A stretch of DNA of 64,000 bases from Allodiplogaster sudhausi (lineage: Eukaryota > Nematoda > Chromadorea > Rhabditida > Diplogasteridae): the NCBI GenBank assembly GCA_945643635.1, contig CALZFC010000005.1:1082501-1146500 (forward strand), given 5' to 3'. How positions within the stretch are numbered: the stretch's first letter is position 1; each line of letters begins with the position of its first letter. Shown here piece by piece: positions 1 through 10,884 of the stretch. Position numbers and translations under genes: made by a program. Below the pieces are notes generated by a model. The model was not told the origin of the DNA, did not search any database, and worked only from the letters and a program-made list of their open reading frames with translations.

Positions 1-2172
1 ACGTAGCCTAATCGCAACGAAACGGCGGCCATTTGAGCAGCTAGTCAAACGAGCGCCAAGGAAATAGAGCAAAAGCGACACATGAGCGACAAGAAAACGT
101 TTTAGCAATGGGAAATGAGCAACGGGCTAGATACCACTTCTGGTATTGGAAGTGGTACTGGGGGCCTCTGAAACCCAATACCACTTTCACCTGCGACAAT
201 TGAGCAACGACATTTGAGCAACGGGCTAAATCTTCGCCGGGGGGCCTATGAGACCCAATGGGTCAATGCCTGCGACATTTGAGCAAGTAGACAATTGAGC
301 AACGGGCTAAATCCTTTTCGCTGGTATATGTATCAGACCCACTGGATCCAAACAAGCAATATCTTTTTCTCTCGTATAATGGAGACACAATGAGTCCCTT
401 TTCCTGCATCTATATATGTACTTATACAATTGAGCAATGGAAAATCAATGTCAATATGGCTGTTATCCGAGAAACTTATACTCACAGTCGTGCATGTGTA
501 CTTAAAATGTAGCTCGCCATGATATTTGAAACGCTGACAATACTACCAATGACATGACAATCCATAATAATTATTTTGACCACTTCAACTACTGAAAATC
601 GCATGTAAAACTTATCAGATCATTCTTGAGTGTTCGTAGCAAACTACAGGCCCTATTAATGTCGCTTAGGACCCCTCGATAATTCCAAATACCTAATCAG
701 GGTCCCAATTTTCGGTCATTTGGGTTTTCTCTAATTCTAAAGTGACACATTTGCAGAAATTTGCATATTTCCATTCTTATTATATTCGTGCGGAAATAAG
801 AGATGTTGAATATCTACATATTGTACAATATACATTCGCTACTTGACTATGTGAGTCTCGTCATCTCGGAATGGTATATAAACCTTCGATCAGCAAACTC
901 ACGGCTGCTCTTCACTGGACTTCCCTCTCACTTCCGTCCATAGATCCACTCGCAAGCTGTTGACCCTCTATTCCCTCTCTCTGTCTTAATATACCTCTCT
1001 CCGCTTCTCAGCTCGTGTTCCTGCACTTATTCCCTGTCCGTCTCATGGTAGGATACAACAGAGATAATCATGCCATAAAATTTAACCAAATTAATATTTT
1101 TACTCCTGCTACTATGGGTGAAAATATGCTTATTTATGCAAATCAGCACTCAAGAATTCTCTGATAAATTTTCAATACGATTTTCAGGTGAAGTGGACAA
1201 AATAAGTATCATAAAATGAAATAATAATTGTCATGCAATTGCAGTATTGTCACCGCTGTTCAAATGTTACATTTTAAGTACACATGCACGACTGTGAGTA
1301 TGAGTTTCTCGGATAACAGCCAGCCATATTGACATTGATTTTCCATTGCTCAATTGTATAAGTACATATATAGATGCAGGTAACGGGACCCATTGTGTCT
1401 CCATTATACGAGAGAAAAAGATATTGCTAGTTTGGATCCAGTGGGTCTGATACCTATACCAGCGAAAAGGATTTAGCCCGTTGCTCAATTGTCTACTTGC
1501 TCAAATGTCGCAGGCGAGACCCACTGGGTCTACAAAGACCCCTTAATGCAGGGGAAGAAGATCTAGCCCGTTGCTCAAAAGTCGTTGCTCTAATGTCGTA
1601 GTTGGAACCCATTGGGTCTCATAGGCCCCCAATACCAGGGACGAAGATTTCGCCCGTTGCTCAAATGTCGTTGCTCAAATGTCGTAGTTGGAACCCATTG
1701 GGTCTCATAGGCCCCCCAACGAAGATTTAGCCCGTTGCTCAAATGTCGTTGCTCAAATGTCGTAGTTGGAACCCATTGGGTCTCATAGGCCCCCCAACGA
1801 AGATTTAGCCCGTTGCGCAAATGTCGTTGCTCAAATGTCGTAGTTGGAACCCATTGGGTCTCAGAGGCCCCCGGCGAAGATTTAGCCCGTTGCTCAAAAG
1901 TCGTTGCTCAAATGTCGTTGCTCAATTGTCGCAGGTGAAAGTGGTATTGGGTTTCAGAGGCCCCAGTACCACTTCCAATACCAGAAGTGGTATCTAGCCC
2001 GTTGCTCATTTCCCATTGCTAAAAGTGTTCTATGATTGCTCGAATGTCGCTTTTGCTCTATTTCCATGGCGCTCTTTTGACTAGCTGCTCAAATGGACGA
2101 CGTTTCGTTGCGATTAGGCTATGTTGCTCAAATGTTCCATTTCTCAAATGTCGTTGCTATTCTGTCATGGTC
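1..2172. mobile_element. Fold-back transposon with long inverted arms (left end cut by window)
   Basis: Bases 1-512 are matched in inverted orientation by about 1266-2124. For example, the run AGCCTAATCGCAACGAAACG near base 5 returns as its reverse complement near 2105-2124. The arms are unequal because the right arm carries extra tandem units. A loop of about 750 bp (513-1265) separates them; it has no convincing gene, only a TATA-like GGTATATAAA near 871. Both arms are dense in the short motif TTGCTCAAATGTCG, as expected for subterminal binding sites of a fold-back element. The right boundary is near 2172, where srx-like coding sequence begins abruptly. The left boundary lies just outside the window, so target-site duplications cannot be checked. 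No transposase is present, so the element looks non-autonomous. Confidence 0.8.
1590..1870. repeat. Tandem repeat of about 78 bp inside the right fold-back arm
   Basis: About three to four head-to-tail copies of a 78-81 bp unit occur here. Each contains GTTGGAACCCATTGGGTCTC followed by AGATTTAGCCCGTTGCTC. The left arm has only partial equivalents, so the array expanded in one arm only. The period is close to a multiple of three, so open frames across it are repeat artefacts. Confidence 0.75.
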
Positions 2173-2175
2173 CCC

Positions 2176-2590
2176 CAGGATGATATCCATGGCGAGCATT
2201 GCTGCGTAGCGGACGAATTCAGTGTTGAAACGAAGTTCGATGCACTCAGCGCAATCGCTGAAGATGAAGGCCCAGCTCGCGCGGTCCAGGTAAAAGTCGC
2301 AGTCCCCTAAAACATTCTGTTTTGCATTACGCTAAATAGCGGAAATTGTAGCTGTTACACAGACAATAAAACGTTAGTAGCAAAAGGTGTTTCTAACTGA
2401 TGAAATAGATGTAAGCTTGTAGGGCGAAAGTGCCCAGGAGCGAAAGGCAAACGAGGCACTGGAGGAGCTGCCGAGCGCGTGGACTCTGCCAGCCAACCGC
2501 TGCCCGGAGGGGGAAGTAAATGACGACGAAACGATTCGCAGCCAGAAGAACGCGACACAGAGTGAGACACTCGTATTAAAGGTATTCTGC
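2176..2590 (-). pseudogene. Truncated srx-like chemoreceptor GPCR (middle exons only)
   Basis: Two exon-like blocks remain on the minus strand. The first (about 2398-2570) encodes a TM3 region with CRVLLAANRF. The second (2176-2306) encodes a TM4/5 region with CDFYLDRASWAFIFS and FVRYAAMLAMDIIL. Both align with the intact paralogue at 3612-5228. Coding homology stops at 2175, where the fold-back element begins, so TM6-TM7 are lost. No TM1-TM2 exon is seen between 2600 and 3600. An in-frame TAA lies just upstream of the TM3 block. The gene is broken. The family assignment rests on the nematode srx pattern (C-x-[FY]-Y near TM5, then an ILD motif in the intact copy). Confidence 0.65.
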
Positions 2591-2599
2591 GTAGGATTC

Positions 2600-3605
2600 C
2601 ATCACGGTTAAAAGAATGCGTAAACCTATAGTGATATGCGGCAAAAATTCCCGATTTGGATAGCAACAAACGCCATGTTTCAATCAGCACGCAACCAGTA
2701 GCTCGTTTTCAAAGAAACTACATGAAAGGATCCTTGTATATTTAGAAACCGCTTGGATTTCCACATAGAGCACCCTACAATTGAGGTAACGTGGTCACGT
2801 TTTAGGGTTAAAATAAGGCTCAAAGATGAGAAGTCGGGACTCAAAAAATTTCTAACTAATTTTTGGGATGAATTTGTGCTGTATGCCAAATTTAGGTTTC
2901 AATAAAAAAGACAATCAAAATGGTTCTAGATGTGTACAATGTTTTTAATGCGTGCTGTTTTGAAGATATCGGCCATTTGGAGGAACATTTTATATGAAAA
3001 AATGAAAAACTGCTCATTTTGGAATCGCCCTGATATTTCAAACTCAGGAAAAGCAATAACAATAAGACAATTACGACAGCCGAAGGGAGTTATCCTCTCA
3101 ATTCTCTTTATATTCATAATCTCTCTCTCTCTCTGCTTCACTCTCGATATACGGATATATATCGATATCATTTTTTTTTTAATATTATCATTCATTTAAC
3201 TCTCATATTAATTTCACAACGTGTGTTACATTTATCGTTTAATGTTATACTTTATATTAAACAAGAAATGACTGATGAACATGTGTGCTGCCGCATGCAT
3301 ACCATGCATGTACATACAAAGAGTGTACATTCATTCTCGAATTGCTGAAGACGAGTGTTGGTGGGTCGAGACAAGTCGCGTTGCCGTCATGGAACGAACA
3401 TTCTCAGGAGTGCGCTCCTCTCTGAACTTTTATTTGCATGTGATAGAGAAAGAGGAGAGAGAAATAACAAAACAAGAAGAAAGAAATTAAGAGTGAGAGA
3501 ATAGAATCCAAGTGACCTCCAGCTGGAAGGAAAGTTGGAAATGCCTTGAATCACAACTCTGCGAAGGTCGCGGTTGCACAGAAGAATCGCGACACTGCAA
3601 AGAGC
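2600..3605. other. Spacer between srx-like genes
   Basis: AT-rich with a short CT run near 3119-3135. I see no coding exon, RNA gene or mobile-element end here. Open frames are short and lack splice-compatible neighbours. Confidence 0.5.
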
Positions 3606-3611
3606 AGACAA

Positions 3612-4738
3612 TTAGTAGAATGATTTCAATGCAAAAAGTACAGCGTGCATGCACATGTTGCAAGTGAATGTCGTACTTGACTTTTGCGAGGTGACTAACT
3701 TGTCTCCGCCGACGGAGCACAGCCAGGCGAGAGAGGCGAGTGCAAATGTGACCCATTGGCCGGGCCGCAGAAGGGGCACCAGTACAAAGGCACATGTTAT
3801 GTCAATGGCGAAGAGGCAGGTCTGGGCGCACGCCTCAAATATACTATCTACAATTATATTTGCAATGAATAAAATACCAACATATAATTCTCAAATTCCT
3901 CCGTGAACCCAAAAACGCTTATCGATACTTATGTGCATTCATATATTTGAACCTGATAAAGCATCTGAATGTCCTTTACAGTTGAATGCTTTCCACTCGG
4001 TTGAACATTCGCATTCACGGAATTTCGCACCTTGATTTAGAAAAGAAAACGCTCATAATCAGGATTACACTTGATTGAACTCTCAAATATGACTGGAATG
4101 ATCTGACGAAAGAGCCAATGGCCAAACCGCTGCGCGATGTTGTTGGATGCGAATGAAGGAGAGAATGTCCAGGATGACATCAGCCACGAGCATGGCTGCG
4201 TACCTCACGAACTCAGAGTAGAATCGAAGCTGAATGCACTCCTCCCGGTCGTTGAAGATAAAGGACCAGTTCGCAATGTCCAGGTAGTAGTCGCAGTTCC
4301 CTTCATTATGGTTGCTTGTCCACAGTGGGCATACTCAGAATGGATTATGTCATTCTTATGGCTAGACATTTCAATCAGAATGGTTGACTAATGAGTTGAA
4401 AAACATGGGCATACAAGCAGGGATTGAAGAAAATACTTCCAAAGTTTAAAAAAAAATATATATATATATACAAAGTATATCTAAACTGACTAATGAAATA
4501 GATGTATGCCTGGAGAGCGAAAGCGACAAAGAGCGGTAGACTGAGGAAGCAATGGAGAAGCGCCCGCTTCCGCTCACTCTGCCAACCGACCGCGACCCGA
4601 AGAGGGAAGCGATTGGCTGCCAGGAGAACACGGCAGAAGTCAACGCACTCGTAGGGACACTCCAGAGTGATCGCCAAGTAGACCGAACGGGAGCGCGCCA
4701 GGAGGTACTCCCATTCACTTCATTTGGATCAGCTTTAA

Positions 4739-4773
<35 letters not shown>

Positions 4774-5228
4774 GCTCTCTCTCTTCTTTCTCTCTGTCAG
4801 TTCCTCTAGGCAAACGAACAAAAGGAGAGTGGGAGACACAACGAAGGCGAAGATCGCCAAGAGACAGAGCGCGGAGAGAGCCAAGAAGAAGGTGGCGCGA
4901 CCGAAGAAGGAAGTCGAGATATGGCGGAGGAACACTGCCACGGTCAGAGAGGCCAGGAAACCACAGAAGGAAACCTGCAGTGGGATATCCTAGCTAACCT
5001 ATCAGCTCTCTTATATCACTAGAAGAATCCAACATTCGTGATTTGAATGGGTAGAAATATTATTAAGTCTTTTCGGCTTTTTTAACAGAAGATAATAACT
5101 TACATGCCTTGTTTATATAAATTATTAAAATGTTCGTGGCAAACTGCGAAAAGGAGAAGAGAAGCGAGCTGGTTGTCGGTCATGAATCCGAGGAGCAGAA
5201 TATGAAGTTGGCTTTCCTTGCTTGTCAT
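3612..5228 (-). CDS. srx-like nematode chemoreceptor GPCR
   Basis: Exons read on minus are about 5145-5228, 4816-4974, 4491-4707, 4128-4300 and 3612-3833. All phases agree and give about 284 residues, the usual size for nematode serpentine receptors. Exons 1-2 encode TM1 and TM2 (LLLFAVSFCGFLASLTVAVF, then RATFFLALSALCLLAIF). Exon 3 holds TM3 (CRVLLAANRF) and TM4. Exon 4 has CDYYLDIANWSFIFN and ends TM5 with VILDILSFIRI, resembling the ILD-x-x-[ST]F-[IV]-[KR] signature of srx receptors. Exon 5 carries TM6 and TM7. An alternative start is the ATG at 5183. It would act in the plasma membrane, probably of sensory neurons, coupling a chemical ligand to a G protein; that role is inferred from the family. 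A CT array (4741-4794) sits in the second intron. Two decayed relatives flank it. Confidence 0.7.
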
Positions 5229-5439
5229 AAGGAAGCTGGCATTAGCAGGAGAGAGGAGAGAGTGACGACCACTCAGGAAGCAGATGAAAGGGGCAGAGTT
5301 ATATGGCGAACCTCAATACACATACACATTAGTCAAAAGAATCATAATATGCAAAGAGTAGAGAAAACACGCGGAGCGTTGAAATAATGAATGGAGAACA
5401 AATTTTTATCGCTTGTTGTACAAGGGACGAATTGCGACA

Positions 5440-6000
5440 TTCACTAGTAAAAAAAATTGAAAAAAATTCTTTCATTAGAGTCATTCAGGTACATTAAATA
5501 AAACAAGTTGTTTACTTTTATAATAAAAAAAATTAACTGCTTTGTCTCTTGAATGTTTGTGCAAGCGTACACATTCTTTAAATCAACATTCGGTGAACAC
5601 ACGCAGTTGCACGCACTCGCTGTTCTTGCTGAAGATACAGTTGTTGCGATCCACGTAGGAGCCGCTGTTACCTTGAAATTGTTTTTTCCTGTCAGTTCAA
5701 TCAAAATTAGACAAAGGAAAAGAGAAGCATACATATTCATCGGATTGTTTAACGGTAACTTTGACCAACACATAAAGTTAATGAAAGCTGTATGGCGAAG
5801 GCGTCGAAGAGTGGAAGGCACTGCCAACCGAAGTGCCAGGAGTACACTACAAAACACTCGAGAGCGAACTCCGTATACTTCGAGTGGACGCGAGCCAGAA
5901 GAAAATCGAACTCACTATTTCAAGCATTATCTTCATTTTTGCCTAGGAATCCGGCACCGTCAGACAATCCAGGGTGCCGAGAGGGAAGCGAGAGCTTCGT
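5440..6000 (-). pseudogene. Third srx-like receptor remnant
   Basis: Minus-strand sequence at about 5560-5680 reads SYVDRNN-IFS-SECVQLR-FTE before stops. This lines up with the TM4/5 exon of the intact neighbour. About 5790-5900 reads SVLLALRL, a decayed version of its CRVLLAANRF TM3 segment. Frames do not join and stops interrupt them, so this looks like an old duplicate beyond repair. Confidence is limited by divergence. Confidence 0.45.
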
Positions 6001-6009
6001 GATGGAATG

Positions 6010-6168
6010 CAGTGGAAAAAGTATGCCTCGATTTACATTTAATAGAAAGTGATTTAGAGTACACATGTTGTTCGAAAAGTATCATACCAAGTAATTAAGA
6101 AATTATTTTATTCTAGGACGCAATGATGAAGTCAAATGCGAATCAAGGAAAAATAAGGGTTTCCCCTG
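6010..6168. repeat. MSP-locus flank repeat, copy 1
   Basis: The stretch with GTGATTTAGAGTACA, TGTTGTTCGAAAAGTAT and ATGAAGTCAAATGCGAATCA recurs near 9200-9345 plus 9940-9980, downstream of the MSP gene. It recurs again near 39600-39740, beside an MSP relic. It therefore looks like the 3' flank of a duplicated MSP locus whose coding part has been lost here. Confidence 0.6.
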
Positions 6169-6169
6169 C

Positions 6170-6396
6170 TTTCCGGAGGATCAGATGGGATCCTTTCTTC
6201 GCGCTCTCCGCTAGAATATATGAATGTAAACGCAGCATATTTGTCATCCGGATCGAGAACGTATAAAAGAAGAGAAACCACAAGTAGGACTGTGAATTCT
6301 CTATTTGTGTAGATTTTTTTTTGCGAAATAGACTGGATTTACATATATTCGCGCAGAAAGCGCGAAGAAAGGATCCCTTCTGATCCCCTGAAAAGA
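6170..6396. mobile_element. MITE-like element with about 45 bp inverted termini
   Basis: The left end GGATCAGATGGGATCC, continuing through TTTCTTCGCGCT, is mirrored at 6345-6386 as AGCGCGAAGAAAGGATCC and CTTCTGATCC. The interior is AT-rich without a gene. A related end (TGATCAGAAGGGATAT) occurs near 9031. It lies directly upstream of the first GNAT-like gene, so it could have displaced its promoter. Confidence 0.65.
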
Positions 6397-7378
6397 AGAT
6401 GCTTATTCCCTTCACTTTTCATCTGTTCGCCGACCATGTCTGGTCGGTTCCTCCTTCCGCTCTGGTCTCGCTTGAGCTGTCGTGCTCTCTCTTTCTCTGT
6501 GCCCTCCTCCACCCGCTGCCTCTCTCTGCTCTCCTTCTCTTTCCTCCGCTCTGCACCCTCTTCTTCCGTCCAGAAGCTACTTCACAGTGCTCATCGCAAT
6601 TTCTCGTCGAGTGCAAAGGACAAGGTCAAATGAGATAAAAACTCAATCTTGATTTCATGGGTTTTTGTCCGGCATAACGGTGAAAGAGCATGTGATTGAG
6701 AGAGACGCAGATAGAAAGGTCAGAAAATTAAAATAAGTTACGGTTGAATTTATTGCTCCTTTAAGAAGAATCTGCAGAAAGACAAAAGAATTGTTTGTTT
6801 TCTCAGAAAGACTTCTTCCCTCCGCTTGGCTCAATCCATCGGGGAATACTTATCTTCCGAAGCTCTTTATGGACAACCAGAGAGAATAGCCAACGCGAAA
6901 AATTTTTTGTTGTGAAAATAATGCATATTTTGCTTATATAAATTTTCAATTCGACAAAATTGTGCGAGCGTTTCGAATGCTTCTAAAAGAATCTGCCATA
7001 AATTATTTTTATGTCCATTTTGTGCCATCTCGATAATAAAAGGAAATCGTGAGAAACAAAATTAAAAAAATAGAGTTGTAATCGAATTAATAAACTGTAA
7101 GGTGACCGACACGAACGAGGAAGCAATGAACGAACTCTTGTACTCCTACGGCGCCGAGGAAGCGCTTGTCAAGGTCTCAATCCATATTATCTCTGATTAC
7201 GAATTTTATTCGTAAAAGGAGGTTCCGAAAACCTTGAGTTTATGTAACATTCGTTAACTCTTGTACATGAGATCCAAACTTCCAACAAGTCACTTATTGT
7301 GCTAATAGAATTAATTTATATTACTATATTATTCTAGAATGAATTGTACTATACCATAAAATATATATGAATACAGTA

Positions 7379-7484
7379 ACCGCCCACGAACCAGGGGATT
7401 CGGATGGAACGGCTCGAGCTGCAATGTGGCGAAGATTAATTTAGCCGAGACCGCTCGAACCATATTTCCTGGCTCGTGGGCGGT
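7379..7484. mobile_element. 106 bp inverted-repeat element in a GNAT intron
   Basis: The termini ACCGCCCACGAACCAGG and CCTGGCTCGTGGGCGGT are near-perfect inverted repeats, and pairing continues imperfectly inward. The element lies in intron 3 of the decaying GNAT copy and is absent from the intact paralogue's intron, so it inserted after duplication or was lost from the other copy. Confidence 0.65.
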
Positions 7485-8444
7485 GTTGTAATGAAAAAAA
7501 CTCCTCTGAAATGTCAGGCGCTCGGCATCTCCGGCGACGAGCACTTGCCGTATCTTCAGAACTTTATCAAGGAACTGGAACTTGTGACTCTTATCAACGA
7601 GAGGGTTCATATTCGTCTTTTGGTCTAATTATCAGCGATTAATAATGAGTCAATTAATTTGAGAAAACTGGCCGTCCGGCCGCGTTCATGTGCAGCGACC
7701 TCGTCTACCGCGACGCGAAGGACGACCCGATCAAGCTCAAGCCTCGAGCCGTCTCCGAGAACTGCGCCCACAAGAGTACCTTGACGACCCACAACTTGTT
7801 TCAGGGAGCCAAAAATTGATCCTGAATTCGCGCCTTTATTCTTGAAACAAGGGCAAGAGAGCGTGTGATTTAGAGAGACGGACTACGGTAGTCAGGAAGA
7901 TTCTAAAAGATTAGTCGAGTTCCAGGCTTCTTTAACCGATCCTTAGTCTTTCCATTTGTCTTGCAGCCAAGCTGATGAATGAGACTCGTGACATGGCATT
8001 CGACATCCATCCGAATGAAAAAGCAGTGCTCAACCGGGTGAGTCGGTGGCATGCCAATTTGTCTCATTTAGCTTGTGATCAAAAATGTATATAATAGTTC
8101 TTACCATTGTAGAAGTTTGGCTTCATCGCAAAGCCCTACCGCGGTCTTCATCTCCTGGAAGCGCTTCTCCTGTTCAACACCGACTTCGACGAGTACATTG
8201 TGAGCTTCAAAGCTTCAATTTTCTAATTTAGTTTATAAATCTAGCAATAAAGGTGTTAACTTTAGTGCGGCTACTTTTATTCTTACGTTTGCAGAAGCGT
8301 GGAGTGAACATCATCACGGGCCACAGCCTCCACAGCAGCGCGACGCGCGCCTATCTCGCTGTCGGCTTCCAGATCACTGGAGTTGGCAGTCCGCCAAGAC
8401 GCAAGGATGGCCAACTGGTCAGGGGAGAAGGAGGACAGAGATGA

Positions 8445-8545
8445 AAAGGAGAGATGAGAGAGGGAGGAGAGAGATAGAGAGTGAGAGAGGGAGAGAGTGA
8501 GAGAGAGAGAGAGAGAAGGAGGGAGAGTGGAGAGACCGAGAGAGA
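8445..8545. repeat. GA microsatellite in a GNAT intron
   Basis: A GAGAGA-rich tract follows exon 8. The paralogous intron (12775-12935) has a similar array at the same place, so the array predates the gene duplication. Confidence 0.85.
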
Positions 8546-8719
8546 TTACGTTGTGAAAAAGGCAAAAGAGAGGACAAGGTAAAACAACCGGAGATGGAGG
8601 CGAAGAGAAAAAACTTTAACTCTTCCAGGCCAACCCCGAGTCCTGCTCACTATGGACATGCGCACGGCACCGCGCGCTGATCCGCTGCCTGTCTGGCGGA
8701 AGGCCGGTCTCCTCTAAGA

Positions 8720-9980
8720 CACACTCTCTCACCCTCTCTTCCTTCTCCCTCTCCTCTCTCTCTCCCCTTGAAGATCCTATAATAGTGCAATAAATCTCGC
8801 CTCCTTTCTTGTTTATTTGTCCGTTTTCAACCGCACTCGTTCTTTGTGCCTCAAGGAAAAGACAATAACATCGAGTACAGAAGAGATGAATCAGAAAACG
8901 AAACGATTAATCGTAAAATCATTAAATCGTTTTCACGAGTGTATCCAAGAGACGAGTTTTAATTTTGCTGTCAATCATTCAATCAAGCCGACGGATAGCC
9001 GATTTTGCCTGCTGTTTCCCTGCTTTCAGGTGATCAGAAGGGATATTTTGTCGAACAATTGCTAGAAAATGAAAATATCGCCTATTTAGCTTTCGGTTCG
9101 AGAGTCCCTAGAAGTTCCACAGACGACTACACATGACACCCCTCAGACCGCTGCTGGCCGGGAAGAATTTGGACCTTGAGCTAGCGAATGACATGAGAGT
9201 GAGGAAGCAGTGACGGAAGACAATGGAAAAGATTCCTTATTATCCATTTAATGGAAAGTGATTTAGAGTACAAATGTTGTTCGAAAAGTATCAAACCAAT
9301 TAATTAAGAAAATATTTTATTTCTAGGAACTTGTTCAACTTCAGATGAAATTTATTGTATCATCCACAATTTTCTGAATTTTAATTACTCGAATAATTAG
9401 CGTAGCTAAGTAATCTCCAATTAAAACTGCCTCCAGCATCAGAGTACCCTGCAACTTGGAAATGAAGTTGCAACAGAAAGTATTGATAAAATTTTGCTTA
9501 CATCTTTAACTCGTTACTCCAGCTCTGGTTTATAAATAACCTAGATCATACTTTTTCCTCCTGAAAAGTCACTACTGATGGAAATGAGTGGAGCAACTTA
9601 AGAGTTGACAACGGCACCACTCATTCAAACGCTTTTGTGTTTATGGATATATTTTCATTCTCTATGAAAATTCATATTAGCCTTCAAGCAAGTAATTCAT
9701 AGGAATTTTTAAATTAGAAAAACCTATTACATTATACTTTTCCGATCTAGATCCGTACTTTGGTTTTGTTCTCGTTGAAATCTCTTTTTACCCAGTCTCA
9801 ATTTATGTATTCATAGTTTACTTATTCCAGTTAACACAACTCTTTACCTAACGCATTTTTCTTCACCTGTTTTCATGATGTTTCCTATCTTCCAGCGCCT
9901 CGCTCATCTTGTAGAATAGTTATCGAGGCAATCAGCACAATGCTGAAGTCAAATGCGAATCAATGACAAATAAGGGTTTC
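8720..9980. other. Spacer with MSP-flank repeat copy 2
   Basis: A candidate polyadenylation signal (CAATAAA) lies near 8789. The block at about 9195-9345 matches the MSP-flank repeat at 6010 and 39600. A partial MITE end (CTTTCAGGTGATCAGAAGGG) lies near 9024. Bases 9940-9984 are the MSP 3' flank. I see no other gene. Confidence 0.5.
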
Positions 9981-9984
9981 CACT

Positions 9985-10596
9985 TTATTCGACCATAAGG
10001 AAGGCGGGACAAATTCGAGGGCTTTCATGGGTTGTACTCGATTGAGTTTCTTGCGGCGGACCATGCCGTCGCCCTGGAACCACTCGCGGCGGAACTGCTT
10101 GGCGCGCCGTCCTGGTGTTGGTCCACTCGATGGTGGTGCGGTCGTTGTTGGTATCCTCCTGAAAATCATTTTAAATTACGCTTAATTCTTAATTTTGATG
10201 ATTCTTTTTGACGTTACTTCTTCTACTAAACCGTACCTGTCCGTAGGCAAAGGCGTCGCAGGAGACAGCAACGAGGACGGGCTCCTTGGGGTCGAGGACG
10301 CCGCTGGCCGGGTCGACACCGAGACGCTTCATGTTCGTGGTCTTGAAGGCCCAGCCGATGCGTCGAGCAGAGCTGTTGATCACCTAAAATTGAAGAAAAT
10401 GAGTAATTATTCTATATTTCAGTTAGGATCGAGTAACAGGAAGAGAGAAGAGAGAGATTTATGTTTGACGGCAGAATGAAGAGAGAGTATTCCAAACCTT
10501 GATGTGGTAGGTGTGCTTGTCGTCGTAGGGCGCGTTGAAGACGACCTTGGAGTTGGGCTGAGTGGCGATGTCGCCGGGAGGAATGGACTGGGCCAT
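9985..10596 (-). CDS. Major sperm protein (MSP) gene with two frameshifting deletions
   Basis: Exons on minus are 10498-10596, 10237-10383 and 9985-10158. The product begins [10 protein letters not shown] and continues [16 protein letters not shown] and [20 protein letters not shown], unmistakable MSP. MSP is the small, abundant sperm protein (about 127 residues) whose filaments drive amoeboid sperm crawling and which also signals to oocytes. Exon 3 starts [15 protein letters not shown]. It then lacks two bases where a proline codon is expected. The true frame resumes with [16 protein letters not shown], and two more bases are lost before the C-terminal EYNP segment. The homologous stop is at 10025-10027; read without correction, the frame ends at 9985. 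The last third is thus scrambled: either a pseudogene or errors in C-runs. Confidence 0.85.
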
Positions 10597-10884
10597 GGCT
10601 TGGAGGAGGAAAAGTGAAGTGGAGAGGAGAGCAGAGAAGCGAAGTCAACGACTGATGAACATTCATCTATAAAGCTCCTTTTATAGGATTTTTTCAGCCG
10701 TGAAATTTCCTTTTTCACAAAAGTCTAACCAAATATTTGTTGAAAATTTCCCAATGGCACTGTTTAAAGAACAAAGATCAAAAATGCTTGAACATATCAA
10801 GTAAGTGTAAAATCAAAGGACAAAGCCATAGTGCACATGTAATTTCATCGAGTTCCTTGTCATTTTCCTGTCTGTTTGTCAGCC

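Larger units (their letters stand above)
6436..8717 (+). pseudogene. GNAT-like acetyltransferase paralogue, decaying copy
   Basis: Nine exon blocks match the intact gene at 10885-13177: 6436-6624, 6807-6880, 7102-7173, 7518-7604, 7664-7775, 7967-8037, 8113-8199, 8295-8417 and 8629-8717. Exons 3-8 are in frame and use GT donors. Motifs kept include YRGLHLLEALL and GHSLHSSATRAYLAVGF, the acetyl-CoA loop and following helix of the GNAT fold. Lesions are a net 10-base deletion and a lost GT donor in exon 2, and an 18-base in-frame loss in exon 4. The exon 8/9 join works only from a GC donor at 8410. Skipping exon 2 would keep frame, so a shortened product is not excluded. It is probably a recent duplicate losing function. 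Confidence 0.6.

Noticed and set aside
1590..2310. Possible protein genes inside the fold-back arms
   Set aside because: The frames repeat the tandem unit (NLRWGAYETQWVP) and lack any transposase motif; they are products of repeat periodicity.
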